In this document: positions 1-7,109 of the stretch, one piece after another | Layout: each line of letters starts with the position of its first letter | Numbering within the stretch: the stretch's first letter is position 1 | Assembly (NCBI GenBank): GCA_041691315.1 | Contig: JBEPUW010000021.1 | Coordinates: forward strand, 3,050 to 67,049 | Length of the DNA stretch: 64,000 bases | Direction: 5' to 3' | Source of the DNA: Poindextera sp041691315 | GTDB taxonomy: Bacteria; Pseudomonadota; Alphaproteobacteria; Caulobacterales; Caulobacteraceae | Notes under the pieces: generated by a model | What the model was told of the DNA's origin: nothing | Database searches by the model: none | The model's input: only the letters and a program-made list of their open reading frames with translations | Position numbers and translations under genes: made by a program

Positions 1-1
1 C

Positions 2-502
2 GCCGGCGTCGGCGGCGGGGCGCGGTCGTTCGCCGAGTTCGAAACCGAGACCTACCGGCGCGTTCTATCTGTCAATCTGGACGGGGTGTTCTTCACCTTC
101 CGCGAGGCCTGCAAGCACATCGTGGCGCGCGCCGGCGCCGGCGATCCGGGCGGTTCGCTGATCGCCATCTCGTCGCTCTCGGCCATCGACGGGGCGGCGC
201 GCAACCAGGCCTATGCCGCCACCAAGGGCGCGGTGATCTCGTTGATCCGCGCCATCGCCGTCGAGCATGCGCGCTATGGCGTGCGCGCCAACGCCATCCT
301 GCCAGGCTGGATCGCCACCGATATGACCCAGGGCGCGCAAGGAAACCAGACCTTCACCGACCGGGTGATCAGCCGCGTCCCCGCCCGCCGCTGGGGCGAA
401 CCCTCAGACTTCGGCGGCGTCGCCGTCTACCTGGCCTCGGACGCGTCCCGCTACCACTCCGGCGACAGCTTCGTCATCGACGGCGGCTACGCGATATTCT
501 AG
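2..502 (+). CDS. SDR family NAD(P)-dependent oxidoreductase, 5' end cut off by window
   Basis: C-terminal part of a short-chain dehydrogenase/reductase, a cytoplasmic NAD(P)H-dependent oxidoreductase. The open frame runs back to the window edge, so the N-terminal Rossmann TGxxxGxG motif lies outside. Visible family marks are the NLDG segment near residue 25 of the fragment, a catalytic Ser in the SSLSA stretch, the YAATK (YxxxK) catalytic motif, and the PGWIATDMT segment after strand 6. The protein ends in the usual SGDSFVIDGGY-type C-terminus. The substrate cannot be read from the sequence. The gene faces the YbjN-like gene across a hairpin-rich gap. Confidence 0.9.
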   Translation, partial: AGVGGGARSFAEFETETYRRVLSVNLDGVFFTFREACKHIVARAGAGDPGGSLIAISSLSAIDGAARNQAYAATKGAVISLIRAIAVEHARYGVRANAILPGWIATDMTQGAQGNQTFTDRVISRVPARRWGEPSDFGGVAVYLASDASRYHSGDSFVIDGGYAIF

Positions 503-534
503 ATTCCTTCTAGCGGAACGGCGCGGCGAGCGGA

Positions 535-600
535 GCAAGACCCCTCATCCGACCCCTTCGGGGCCACCTTCTCCCGCAAGGGGAGAAGGGTCCGCGTTCG
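535..600. repeat. Dispersed hairpin element between convergent genes
   Basis: Two adjacent stem-loops: a short GACCCC-TTC-GGGGCC type hairpin at about 552-566, then a 9-10 bp stem with a GCAA loop at about 568-590. It lies in the gap between the convergent SDR and YbjN-like genes. Sequences of this kind are common dispersed elements in GC-rich alphaproteobacteria and could stop transcription from both sides. There is no clear U-tract. Confidence 0.4.
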
Positions 601-617
601 TGGCCGGCAAGGGCCGG

Positions 618-1109
618 CTAGAGGGCCTTCAGGAAGGCGTCGGGATTGTCGGTGAACTTGTCGAAGTCGCTCATGCAATCCAGCCAGGCGTTCAGCTGGA
701 TCTTCACGTCGTTCGGGCTGTCGTTCGGCGACGGTTTGAGGCCGAACCAGGCGCGCGGATGGTTTTCCGTGGTCAGATAGGACGGGCACAGCACCGTCCA
801 GCGGTTCCAGCCGTTGATCTGGTCGAGGCTGATCGAGGTCATGTTGAAGCCCATGGCGTAGAGCACGGTCTTGCATTTGCCCCTGGCGTTGTTGCAATGG
901 GTGAAGTCGACCTCGAAGCCCAGCTTGCCGGCCTTGGCGTCGATCCACGGATTGCCCTTGTCGTCGATCTTGATCGCGCCGCTGGCGCCGTTCGAATTCA
1001 GCACCGAGAGCACGTCGCTCGGATCGCTGGCATCGAAGGCCCAGGCGCCGCCGGCGACCGACATGGCCGCCACCGCCATTGAAACCCCAATAAGAAGCTG
1101 TCTCATCAT
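618..1109 (-). CDS. Secreted YbjN-domain protein
   Basis: A 163-aa protein with an N-terminal signal peptide (hydrophobic core after MMRQLLIG, Ala-rich cleavage region ending GGAWA near residue 24). The mature part matches the YbjN family (putative sensory transduction regulator fold): a C-N-x-x-R-G-K-C segment, then the LDQINGWNRW motif typical of these proteins, and a long C-terminal helix. The ATG at 1109 is preferred over the upstream one at 1139 because the signal peptide starts there and a purine-rich stretch (GGGGGAAAAGG) lies just upstream. It is divergent from the TIGR02301 gene. The role is unknown; an envelope location is inferred. Confidence 0.7.
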   Translation of the reverse strand: MMRQLLIGVSMAVAAMSVAGGAWAFDASDPSDVLSVLNSNGASGAIKIDDKGNPWIDAKAGKLGFEVDFTHCNNARGKCKTVLYAMGFNMTSISLDQINGWNRWTVLCPSYLTTENHPRAWFGLKPSPNDSPNDVKIQLNAWLDCMSDFDKFTDNPDAFLKAL

Positions 1110-1173
1110 CGCCTTTTCCCCCAGCCTGATGTGCGGCAAAGCTATGCCGGTTGAAGCCTCGAGGGCAAGTCGG

Positions 1174-1572
1174 ATGAGAGTGGCGCTGAAACCTTTTGTC
1201 GTGGCGGGGCTGTTGCTCGCGCTTGCCGCGACCGCGGCGGCGCAGGAGCGCAGCCCGGCCGATCGCCAGACCCTGATCGAACTCGCCTATACGCTGGGCC
1301 AGAGCCACGCGCTGCGCCAGGTCTGCACCGGCCCGAACGACTATTACTGGCGCCGCCGGATGCAGCACCTGGTGGCCGCCGAACAGCCGGATGGGCCGTT
1401 CAATCGCCGGCTGGCCGATTCCTTCAATGACGGCTTCGTCGCTAACCGCCAGGCCTTCCCGACCTGCAACGCCGCGTCGAAGGCCGAGGCCGAGCGCATC
1501 GCCGCCAAGGGAAGCGACCTGGCCATGGACCTGAACAGCGGCGCTGTGGCGGAGGACGAGCCGACGCGCTAG
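1174..1572 (+). CDS. TIGR02301 family secreted protein
   Basis: A 132-aa protein with an N-terminal signal peptide (MRVALKPF then a Leu/Ala core, cleavage after about residue 24, AAAQ). The mature part has the alphaproteobacterial TIGR02301 pattern: LIELAYTLGQSHALRQVC, then YWRRRM, then FNDGF and a C-terminal conserved Cys (FPTCNAA), giving two Cys that could form a disulphide in the periplasm. No function is known for the family. The open frame extends upstream to 871, but that part is antisense to the neighbouring YbjN-like gene, so the ATG at 1174, directly before the signal peptide, is chosen. Confidence 0.75.
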   Translation: MRVALKPFVVAGLLLALAATAAAQERSPADRQTLIELAYTLGQSHALRQVCTGPNDYYWRRRMQHLVAAEQPDGPFNRRLADSFNDGFVANRQAFPTCNAASKAEAERIAAKGSDLAMDLNSGAVAEDEPTR

Positions 1573-1604
1573 GCTGCTACGCCTGTAGGTTGGGGAGACG
1601 CCTG

Positions 1605-2570
1605 ATGGCGCTGATTATTCCGCTGATATTCCTGGTGCTGGCCCTGTTCGTGGTGTTCAGCGCCATCAAGATCGTGCCGCAGGGGCGCGAATACACGGTC
1701 GAGCGGTTCGGCCGCTACACCCGCACGTTGAAGCCGGGCATGACGCTGCTGACCCCGTTCGTCGAGGCCATCGGGCGCAAGGTGAACATGATGGAGCAGG
1801 TGCTGGCCGTGGCCCAGCAGGAGGTGATCACCAAGGACAACGTCTCGGTCCAGGTCGACGCCATCGTCTTCATCCAGATCATCGATGCGGCCAACGCCAT
1901 GTATCGGGTCGACAACCTGATGTACGCCATCGGCCAGCTTGCCCAGACCAATCTGCGCACCGTGGTCGGCTCGATGGACCTGGACGACGTGCTGTCGCAG
2001 CGCGAATCGATCAACACCCGCCTGCTCACCGCCATCGACCAGGCGACCGAGCCCTGGGGCGTCAAGGCGACGCGGATCGAGATCAAGGACCTGTTCCCGC
2101 CGCCCGACATCACCAACGCCATGACCCGGCAGATGAAGGCCGAGCGCGAGCGGCGCGCGGTTATCACCGAGGCGGAGGGCGAGAAACAAGCGGCCATCAC
2201 CCGCGCGGAGGGCGCCAAGCAATCCACCGTGCTGCAGGCCGAGGGCGGCCGCGAAGCCGCCTTCCGCGCGGCGGAGGGCCGCGAACGTTCCGCCCAGGCC
2301 GAGGCCACGGCGACCAAGATGGTCTCCGACGCAATCGAGGCCGGCAGCGTCAATGCGCTGAACTACTTCATCGCCCAGAAATACGTCGAGGCCTTCAGTA
2401 TGCTGGCCCAGTCCAACCAGCAGCGGACGGTGATCGTACCGGCCGACATGGCCAATCTGGTCGGCTCGTTAGCCGGCATCGGCGCCCTGATCCAGGCCGG
2501 CCAGGGTCAGCCACCGGCGCGGCCGACGGCCCCGCCGCCCGCGCCCACCCGGCCGCCGGCAGGAAGCTAG
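1605..2570 (+). CDS. qmcA: SPFH/Band 7 membrane protein (QmcA-like)
   Basis: A 321-aa membrane-anchored SPFH-domain protein. It has one N-terminal transmembrane segment (about residues 2-20), the SPFH domain from about 22 to 190 (QGREYTVERFGRYTRTLKPG and QQEVITKDNVSVQVDA are signature stretches), then an Ala/Glu-rich coiled coil with EAEGEKQAAITRAEGAKQ-type repeats, and a short Pro-rich tail. Such proteins form oligomeric rings or microdomains at the inner membrane and often act with NfeD-type partners, which fits the nfeD gene 2 bp downstream. The ATG at 1605 has a GGGGAGA ribosome site 7 bp upstream. Confidence 0.9.
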   Translation: MALIIPLIFLVLALFVVFSAIKIVPQGREYTVERFGRYTRTLKPGMTLLTPFVEAIGRKVNMMEQVLAVAQQEVITKDNVSVQVDAIVFIQIIDAANAMYRVDNLMYAIGQLAQTNLRTVVGSMDLDDVLSQRESINTRLLTAIDQATEPWGVKATRIEIKDLFPPPDITNAMTRQMKAERERRAVITEAEGEKQAAITRAEGAKQSTVLQAEGGREAAFRAAEGRERSAQAEATATKMVSDAIEAGSVNALNYFIAQKYVEAFSMLAQSNQQRTVIVPADMANLVGSLAGIGALIQAGQGQPPARPTAPPPAPTRPPAGS

Positions 2571-2572
2571 CC

Positions 2573-3040
2573 ATGCTGCAGATGCTCGACACACTCTATC
2601 TGACCCATCCGTTCTGGGTCTGGCTGGCGGTGGCGGCGATCTTCCTGGCCGCCGAGGTGCCGACCGCGTCGGGCTATCTGCTCTGGCCGGCGGCCTCGGC
2701 CGGTGCGGTCGCGGTCCTGACCCTGTGGCTAAATATCGCCTGGCCGTATCAGCTGATCGCCTTCGCCGGCCTGACCATCGTCAGCACCATCGTCGGCCGC
2801 CGGTTGATGCCGCGCCGCCCCCCGAACGAGGGACCGGACATCTCTAATCGCGGCTCGCGGCTGGCCGGCCGCTTCGGCAAGACCACCGCGCCCTTCGCCG
2901 CCGGCCAGGGCCGGGTCTTCGTCGACGGGGCCGAATGGATGGCGGAACTCGAACCCGGCCAAACCCCGCCCGAACCCGGCGCCCGCGTCGAAATCGTCGC
3001 CGTCCACGGCGGCGGCCGCCTGGTGGTGCGCGGGGCTTAG
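2573..3040 (+). CDS. NfeD family membrane protein
   Basis: A 155-aa short NfeD-type protein. It has about three transmembrane segments in residues 10-75 and a C-terminal OB-fold-like domain (about 95-155) containing the G-x-G-R-V-F-V-D-G and VEIVAVHGGGRLVVR stretches typical of the family. NfeD proteins pair with SPFH proteins such as QmcA and are thought to support their assembly. The gene starts 2 bp after qmcA, so the two are very likely cotranscribed. The stop overlaps the end of the convergent serine hydrolase gene by 4 bp. Confidence 0.88.
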   Translation: MLQMLDTLYLTHPFWVWLAVAAIFLAAEVPTASGYLLWPAASAGAVAVLTLWLNIAWPYQLIAFAGLTIVSTIVGRRLMPRRPPNEGPDISNRGSRLAGRFGKTTAPFAAGQGRVFVDGAEWMAELEPGQTPPEPGARVEIVAVHGGGRLVVRGA

Positions 3041-4260
3041 CCCGGCAAGGCTGACGCCAGTGCGTGAAAGTCGGTGATGGCGGCGTAGACGCCCAGGCCG
3101 ACGCCGTCGGCCAGCTGGTCGAGTTCAAAGCTGTTGTGCGCCAGGAAGACCATCACCGACCCGTCCGTCGGGTCGGCCTGCCACCAGCCGCCATAGGCGC
3201 CGGGCCAGCCGACGGTCCCGACACCGCCGCGGCATCGCGTGACCGGCGCCTTTTCAGGATCCAGCACCACCGCTAGGCCCAGCCCGAAGCCGTGCGCGGT
3301 GAAGACCGGCATGCCCAGGGTCTCCGCCTTGGCTCTCTGGCTCTCGGTCAGCCGGTTGGTAGTCATCAGGGCCAGGGTCTCCGGCCGCAGCAGCCGCACG
3401 CCGTCGACCGCGCCATCGCCAATGAACATCCGGGCGAAGGACAGGTAGTCATCGACCGTCGACCACAGGCCCTGACCACCGGAGACATAGCTCATGGTGT
3501 CCGGGCGCTCGGCCATGAAGGCGCCGCTTGGCGGGGCGGGGCGCGGCGTCAGGCGCTCGGCCTCATCGAACCCGTACATCGTGGCCCGCCGATGTCGCTT
3601 GTCCGCGGCGACCGTGAAGCCGGTATCCCGCATCCCAAGGGGCCTGAAGATCCGCCGCGCCAGCACCTCGCCCAACGGCGCATGCTCGATCCGCGCCAGA
3701 AGCAGCCCGAGCAGATCGGTCGAGCAGCCGTAGTGAAAGTCGGCGCCGGGCTGGTCGATCAGGGGCAGAGCGCCCAGGCCGGCGATCCACTCGTCCGGCG
3801 CGACCTCGCTGTCGATGTCGCCGCCCAGGGCGTCGGCATAGACCTTGGCGATCGGGCCGGCGTGGACGCCGCCATAGGTCAGTCCCGATCGGTGGGTCAG
3901 CAGATCTTCGAACGTGATCGGCCGTTCTGCGGGTTCGGTCTGATCGAGCGGACCGGTCGGCGAGCGCAGGACGCGCATGTCCGAAAACTCCGGCGCCCAG
4001 CGAGAGATCGGGTCGTCCAGGGCGATGCGGCCCTCCTCGACCAGCGTCAGGGCCGCCAGCGAGGTGATCGGCTTCGACATCGAGGCGATACGGAAGATGG
4101 TGTCGCGTTCGATCGGCAGGCCGGCCTCGATATCGCGCCAGCCGACGCAGGCGCTCTGGACCACCTTGCCGTCCCGCCAGACCAGCGTCACCGCGCCGGC
4201 GAGTTCGCCGGCGTCGACGTAAGCGCCGATGGCGGCGGCGATCGGGTCTTTCCCCGTCAT
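3037..4260 (-). CDS. Serine hydrolase of the beta-lactamase / PBP4*-like esterase family
   Basis: A 407-aa class C beta-lactamase-fold hydrolase. The SxxK motif is S60-M-S-K63 (RIASMSKPITSLAAL). The second motif is a YxS variant (YGCSTDLLG), and a late GG-rich stretch stands for the third motif. There is no signal peptide, so it is probably cytoplasmic and closer to EstB-like esterases or amidases than to a resistance enzyme. The ATG at 4260 is preferred because GGAG lies 6 bases upstream; an in-frame ATG exists at 4281. It is divergent from a tetR gene with an AT-rich operator-like gap between them, so control by that regulator is likely. Confidence 0.85.
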   Translation of the reverse strand: MTGKDPIAAAIGAYVDAGELAGAVTLVWRDGKVVQSACVGWRDIEAGLPIERDTIFRIASMSKPITSLAALTLVEEGRIALDDPISRWAPEFSDMRVLRSPTGPLDQTEPAERPITFEDLLTHRSGLTYGGVHAGPIAKVYADALGGDIDSEVAPDEWIAGLGALPLIDQPGADFHYGCSTDLLGLLLARIEHAPLGEVLARRIFRPLGMRDTGFTVAADKRHRRATMYGFDEAERLTPRPAPPSGAFMAERPDTMSYVSGGQGLWSTVDDYLSFARMFIGDGAVDGVRLLRPETLALMTTNRLTESQRAKAETLGMPVFTAHGFGLGLAVVLDPEKAPVTRCRGGVGTVGWPGAYGGWWQADPTDGSVMVFLAHNSFELDQLADGVGLGVYAAITDFHALASALPG

Positions 4261-4281
4261 TTCAAGCTCCAACATGCACAT

Positions 4282-4342
4282 AAAATCGCACCACTATAAA
4301 ATAGTCTTTCTATTAAATAGCAATCCCGTTAGATTCCAGTGC
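4282..4342. promoter_or_regulatory. AT-rich divergent promoter region with candidate TetR operator
   Basis: The 60-bp gap between the divergent hydrolase and tetR genes is strikingly AT-rich in a GC-rich genome. It holds an inverted repeat AATAG-TCTTT-CTATT at 4300-4314 overlapping a TATAAAAT-like -10 element. TetR-family regulators commonly bind such repeats and repress both genes; that role is inferred here. Confidence 0.4.
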
Positions 4343-4966
4343 ATGACCAACGCGGTCACCACCGACAACACACGCCGGCGTCCGAAGGGGGACAAGCGCG
4401 CACGCACGCGGCTCGCGTTGCTTGAGGCCGCCAAAGCCCTGATCCGCGAAAAGGGCTACGAGCGCACGACCATGGATGAGGTGGCGCGGCGGGCGGGCAT
4501 GACCGGCGGCGCGCTCTATGGGAATTTCAGGAACCGCGACGAACTCTTCATCGCCCTGGGACAGACCTACTGGGCGCCGATCAAACCGATGATCAGGCCC
4601 GGGTCGAGCTTCGCTGACAAGATGCGCGCCATGGCTGAGGCGACCATCGCCGCCATCCCTGAGCGGGGCGTCGGCGCGGTGGGCCGTCTGACCGGCATGG
4701 CCTACGCGCTCAGCCACGAAGCGCTGCGCGCCCAGGTGCGCGAGGCCACCGCGGCCAGCTATGGCTGGGGCGCCGGCTGGTTGCGCAGCGTGGCCGACGA
4801 CGGCCAGCTGCCGATGCCAGCGGAGCTGCTGGTGGTGGTAATCCACAGCCTGACCGAGGGGCTGGTGTTCCAGCGGCTGATGACCCCGGACCTGGTCCCG
4901 GACGAGGTCTTCTACGCTGCCTTCGCGGCCTTGGCGGGTCCCGGCTCTGCTCAGTCCCAAAGATGA
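4343..4966 (+). CDS. TetR/AcrR family transcriptional regulator
   Basis: A 207-aa regulator. The N-terminal TetR DNA-binding domain covers about residues 15-62: RTRLALLEAAKALIREKGYERTTMDEVARRAGMT, then GALYGNFRNRDEL, the canonical helix-turn-helix and YxxF motif. The C-terminal ligand domain is not assignable to a known effector. The ATG at 4343 was chosen because the conserved domain begins soon after and the upstream part of the open frame overlaps the divergent gene. The likely target is the divergent serine hydrolase gene. Confidence 0.92.
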   Translation: MTNAVTTDNTRRRPKGDKRARTRLALLEAAKALIREKGYERTTMDEVARRAGMTGGALYGNFRNRDELFIALGQTYWAPIKPMIRPGSSFADKMRAMAEATIAAIPERGVGAVGRLTGMAYALSHEALRAQVREATAASYGWGAGWLRSVADDGQLPMPAELLVVVIHSLTEGLVFQRLMTPDLVPDEVFYAAFAALAGPGSAQSQR

Positions 4967-5031
4967 ACCGCCAAGTTCGCCAAGGACGCCAAGATAACGC
5001 CTTTCTTGGCGAACTTGGCGTCCTTGGCGGT
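4967..5031. repeat. Long inverted repeat of 9-bp modules (possible bidirectional terminator)
   Basis: Left arm 4967-4993 is three 9-bp modules of the form NNCGCCAAG (ACC, TTC, GAC versions). Right arm 5005-5031 is their reverse complement, with the inner two modules in swapped order. An 11-base loop separates them and a TAAAAAAC tract follows. It sits between the convergent tetR and marR genes. A related copy in the other orientation lies at 24091-24147, so this is a dispersed element. Confidence 0.6.
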
Positions 5032-5040
5032 AAAAAACCT

Positions 5041-5064
5041 GGGTCCTCGCCGCGGGGATGAGCG
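5041..5064. repeat. Small dispersed GC-hairpin element, copy 1
   Basis: A sequence close to GTCC-CCGC-loop-GCGGGGATGAGCGG. Further copies occur at 18175-18202 and, in the opposite orientation, at 24055-24081. It is short, non-coding and intergenic each time. Confidence 0.5.
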
Positions 5065-5093
5065 GATAAAAGGGACAGGCCTCAGCGCTCGGC

Positions 5094-5540
5094 TTAACGG
5101 TTCTCGTCCAGCCATTGCCTGAGCGCGCTCAGGAAGGGCAGGGCGGTGGCAAAGTCGGCCTCGCTGAACCGCGCCCGCAGGGCGTCCATGGCCGGGCGGG
5201 CGGCTTTGACGCCCAGGTCGTGGGCGGCGAGGCCGGCGGGGGTGACCGAGACACGCTTGCGGCGGCCGTCGTCCGCATCGCCGACCACGCTCACGAAGCC
5301 CTGCGCCTCCAGCCGCTGCAGGGTGTTGGTCATGGCGCCCTTGGTGACCTGGAAGGCCTGGGCGAGCTGAACGGGGTTCTGTTCGCCGCCGTGCTGGGCC
5401 AGATGGGTCAGGAGGCCGAACTGGGCCTGGCTGAGCCCGTCGGGCAGAGCGCGCTCCAGCCGGTTGCGGGTCAGCTGGCCGATGATGCCGATCTCGGTGA
5501 AGACCTGGACGTCGGCGCGGGCTCTGGGTGTGCGGCTCAT
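5094..5540 (-). CDS. MarR family transcriptional regulator
   Basis: A 148-aa winged-helix regulator. The MarR core spans about residues 30-105: LSQAQFGLLTHLAQHGG, NPVQLAQAFQVTKGAMTNTLQRLEAQGFV (recognition helix), then the wing DADDGRRKRVSVTPAG. An 18-bp perfect palindrome lies 20 bp upstream of the start and is a strong candidate autoregulatory operator. No obvious target gene is divergently linked; rnhA lies upstream on the same strand. The effector is unknown. Confidence 0.92.
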   Translation of the reverse strand: MSRTPRARADVQVFTEIGIIGQLTRNRLERALPDGLSQAQFGLLTHLAQHGGEQNPVQLAQAFQVTKGAMTNTLQRLEAQGFVSVVGDADDGRRKRVSVTPAGLAAHDLGVKAARPAMDALRARFSEADFATALPFLSALRQWLDENR

Positions 5541-5560
5541 CGCCTGCCCTATTCGTTCGA

Positions 5561-5578
5561 CGGTGAACTAGTTCACCG
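5561..5578. promoter_or_regulatory. Perfect 18-bp palindrome upstream of marR (candidate operator)
   Basis: The sequence CGGTGAACTAGTTCACCG is a perfect palindrome, 20 bp upstream of the marR start codon and between rnhA and marR. Size and position fit a MarR dimer site for autoregulation. This is inferred from symmetry only. Confidence 0.6.
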
Positions 5579-5592
5579 AGTCGCCGCTCCGG

Positions 5593-6039
5593 TCAAGTCT
5601 CCCCGAGCGTCTCCAGCATGCCCTGGCGGGCAAGGGCGTCGGCGCGATCGTTCAGCGTATGACCACTATGTCCTTTGACCCAGCGCCAGTCGACCTCGTG
5701 CCTGAGCCGCGCCTCGTCCAGACGCCGCCACAGGTCTTCGTTCTTCACCGCGCCCTTGGTCATGGTGCGCCAGCCGCGGCCCTTCCAGATCGACAGCCAT
5801 TCAGAGATTCCCCGCCGCACATACTGGCTGTCGGTATGCAGCTCGACCTTGCACGGACGCTTCAGGGCGTTCAGCGCCTCGATCGCCGCCATCAGCTCCA
5901 TGCGGTTGTTGGTGGTGGCCAGTTCGCCGCCGCAGAGATCCTTCTCGGACTCGCCGAAGATCAGCACCGCGCCCCAGCCGCCCGGGCCGGGATTCCCGCG
6001 GCACGCGCCGTCGGTGTAGATGACCACGTTCGGGGTCAT
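5593..6039 (-). CDS. rnhA: Ribonuclease HI
   Basis: A 148-aa cytoplasmic enzyme that cleaves the RNA strand of RNA-DNA hybrids. All catalytic residues are present and keep the E. coli numbering: D10 (YTDGACRGNPG), E48 (NRMELMA), D70 (HTDSQYV), H124 (KGHSGH) and D134 (DRAD). Full length for the family. The open frame continues upstream, but that part lies antisense-like over thrB; the ATG at 6039 overlaps the thrB stop by 4 bp (ATGA), a typical coupled pair. Very likely cotranscribed with thrB, an arrangement common in alphaproteobacteria. Confidence 0.97.
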   Translation of the reverse strand: MTPNVVIYTDGACRGNPGPGGWGAVLIFGESEKDLCGGELATTNNRMELMAAIEALNALKRPCKVELHTDSQYVRRGISEWLSIWKGRGWRTMTKGAVKNEDLWRRLDEARLRHEVDWRWVKGHSGHTLNDRADALARQGMLETLGET

Positions 6040-7010
6040 GACGCCTCGCCGAAGAGCATCAGCCCGCCGCCGGCCTGCGCGGCGCGGTGCACGGCAAGCT
6101 TTCGCTCGTATTCCATCGGGTCCTTCCGCTTCACCAGCGCCCCGTCCGGGGTCGCGCCCCAGTCGTGCAGCCGGGTCAGGAAGAACCGCATGGCCGCGCC
6201 CCAGGCCAGCACCGGCAAGGCGGCGCGCTCGTCGATCGACAACGGCCGCCTCTGGTTGTAGCCGGCCACGAAGGCCTGGGCGCTGGTGACGTTGAAGGTC
6301 CCGTCCGCCTCGAAACACCAGGCGTTCAGCCCGACGGCCAGGTCGTAGGCCAGCAAGTCGTCGCAGGCGAAATAGAAGTCGATGGCGGCGGCGAACTGCC
6401 CGTCGCGGAAGAAGACGTTGTCGGGGAAGAAGTCGGCGTGGATCACCCCGGCCGGCAGCCCCTTCGGCCAGGCCCGCTCGATGGTCGCCAGGTCGGCGGC
6501 GATGGTCTGCCTGAGACCCGGCTTCAACGCCTCGGCCGCCTCGCCAAGGCCGAGGAAGAGCGCGCTCCACGACCTTTCGCCGAGATCGTTGGCGCGGTGT
6601 GCGCCATAGCCCTGGCCGGCCAGGTGCAGCCAGGCCAGGCCGCCGCCGGCCTCGCGGCAGTGGCGCACGCTCGGCCGCCGCACCGAAAGTCCGGGCATGA
6701 ACTCGACGATGGCGGCCGGCTTGCCGCACACCGGGTTCAGCAACCGACCGTCGCGGTCGGCGACCGGCGCCGCGGAGGGAAACCCGTGCGCGCCCAGCCA
6801 GGCCATCAAGCCCAGGAAGAACGGCAGATCCTCCGCCTTCACCCGCCGCTCATAGACGGTGAGGAAATAGCGACCCTTGGTCGTTTCGAGCAGGAAGTTG
6901 GAATTCTCCACCCCCTCGGCGATGCCCTTGAACACCAGCGGCTGGCCAAGGTCGTAGCCGGCCAGGAAGGCCTCCAGCTCGGCGTCGGTGATGTCGGTAT
7001 AGACGGCCAT
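6036..7010 (-). CDS. thrB: Homoserine kinase (APH-fold ThrB)
   Basis: A 324-aa kinase that phosphorylates L-homoserine in threonine biosynthesis. It is the aminoglycoside-phosphotransferase-fold type found in alphaproteobacteria and pseudomonads, not the GHMP type of E. coli. Visible motifs are the N-terminal GIAEGVENSNFLLET nucleotide-binding loop, the catalytic HADFFPDN motif (H191, D193, N198) and the IDF metal-binding Asp at about 211. The ATG at 7010 gives the standard family N-terminus (MAVYTDITDAELEAFL). rnhA follows with a 4-bp overlap. Confidence 0.95.
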   Translation of the reverse strand: MAVYTDITDAELEAFLAGYDLGQPLVFKGIAEGVENSNFLLETTKGRYFLTVYERRVKAEDLPFFLGLMAWLGAHGFPSAAPVADRDGRLLNPVCGKPAAIVEFMPGLSVRRPSVRHCREAGGGLAWLHLAGQGYGAHRANDLGERSWSALFLGLGEAAEALKPGLRQTIAADLATIERAWPKGLPAGVIHADFFPDNVFFRDGQFAAAIDFYFACDDLLAYDLAVGLNAWCFEADGTFNVTSAQAFVAGYNQRRPLSIDERAALPVLAWGAAMRFFLTRLHDWGATPDGALVKRKDPMEYERKLAVHRAAQAGGGLMLFGEAS

Positions 7011-7109
7011 GCCCGTGCATCGGGGAGCCGCGCGCCGCGGTCAAGGGGGCCGCCTTGTCCGTGCGGCTCTCCCGTGGTGTAGAATTGGCCCGGAGGGGGA
7101 GCCGCGCGC

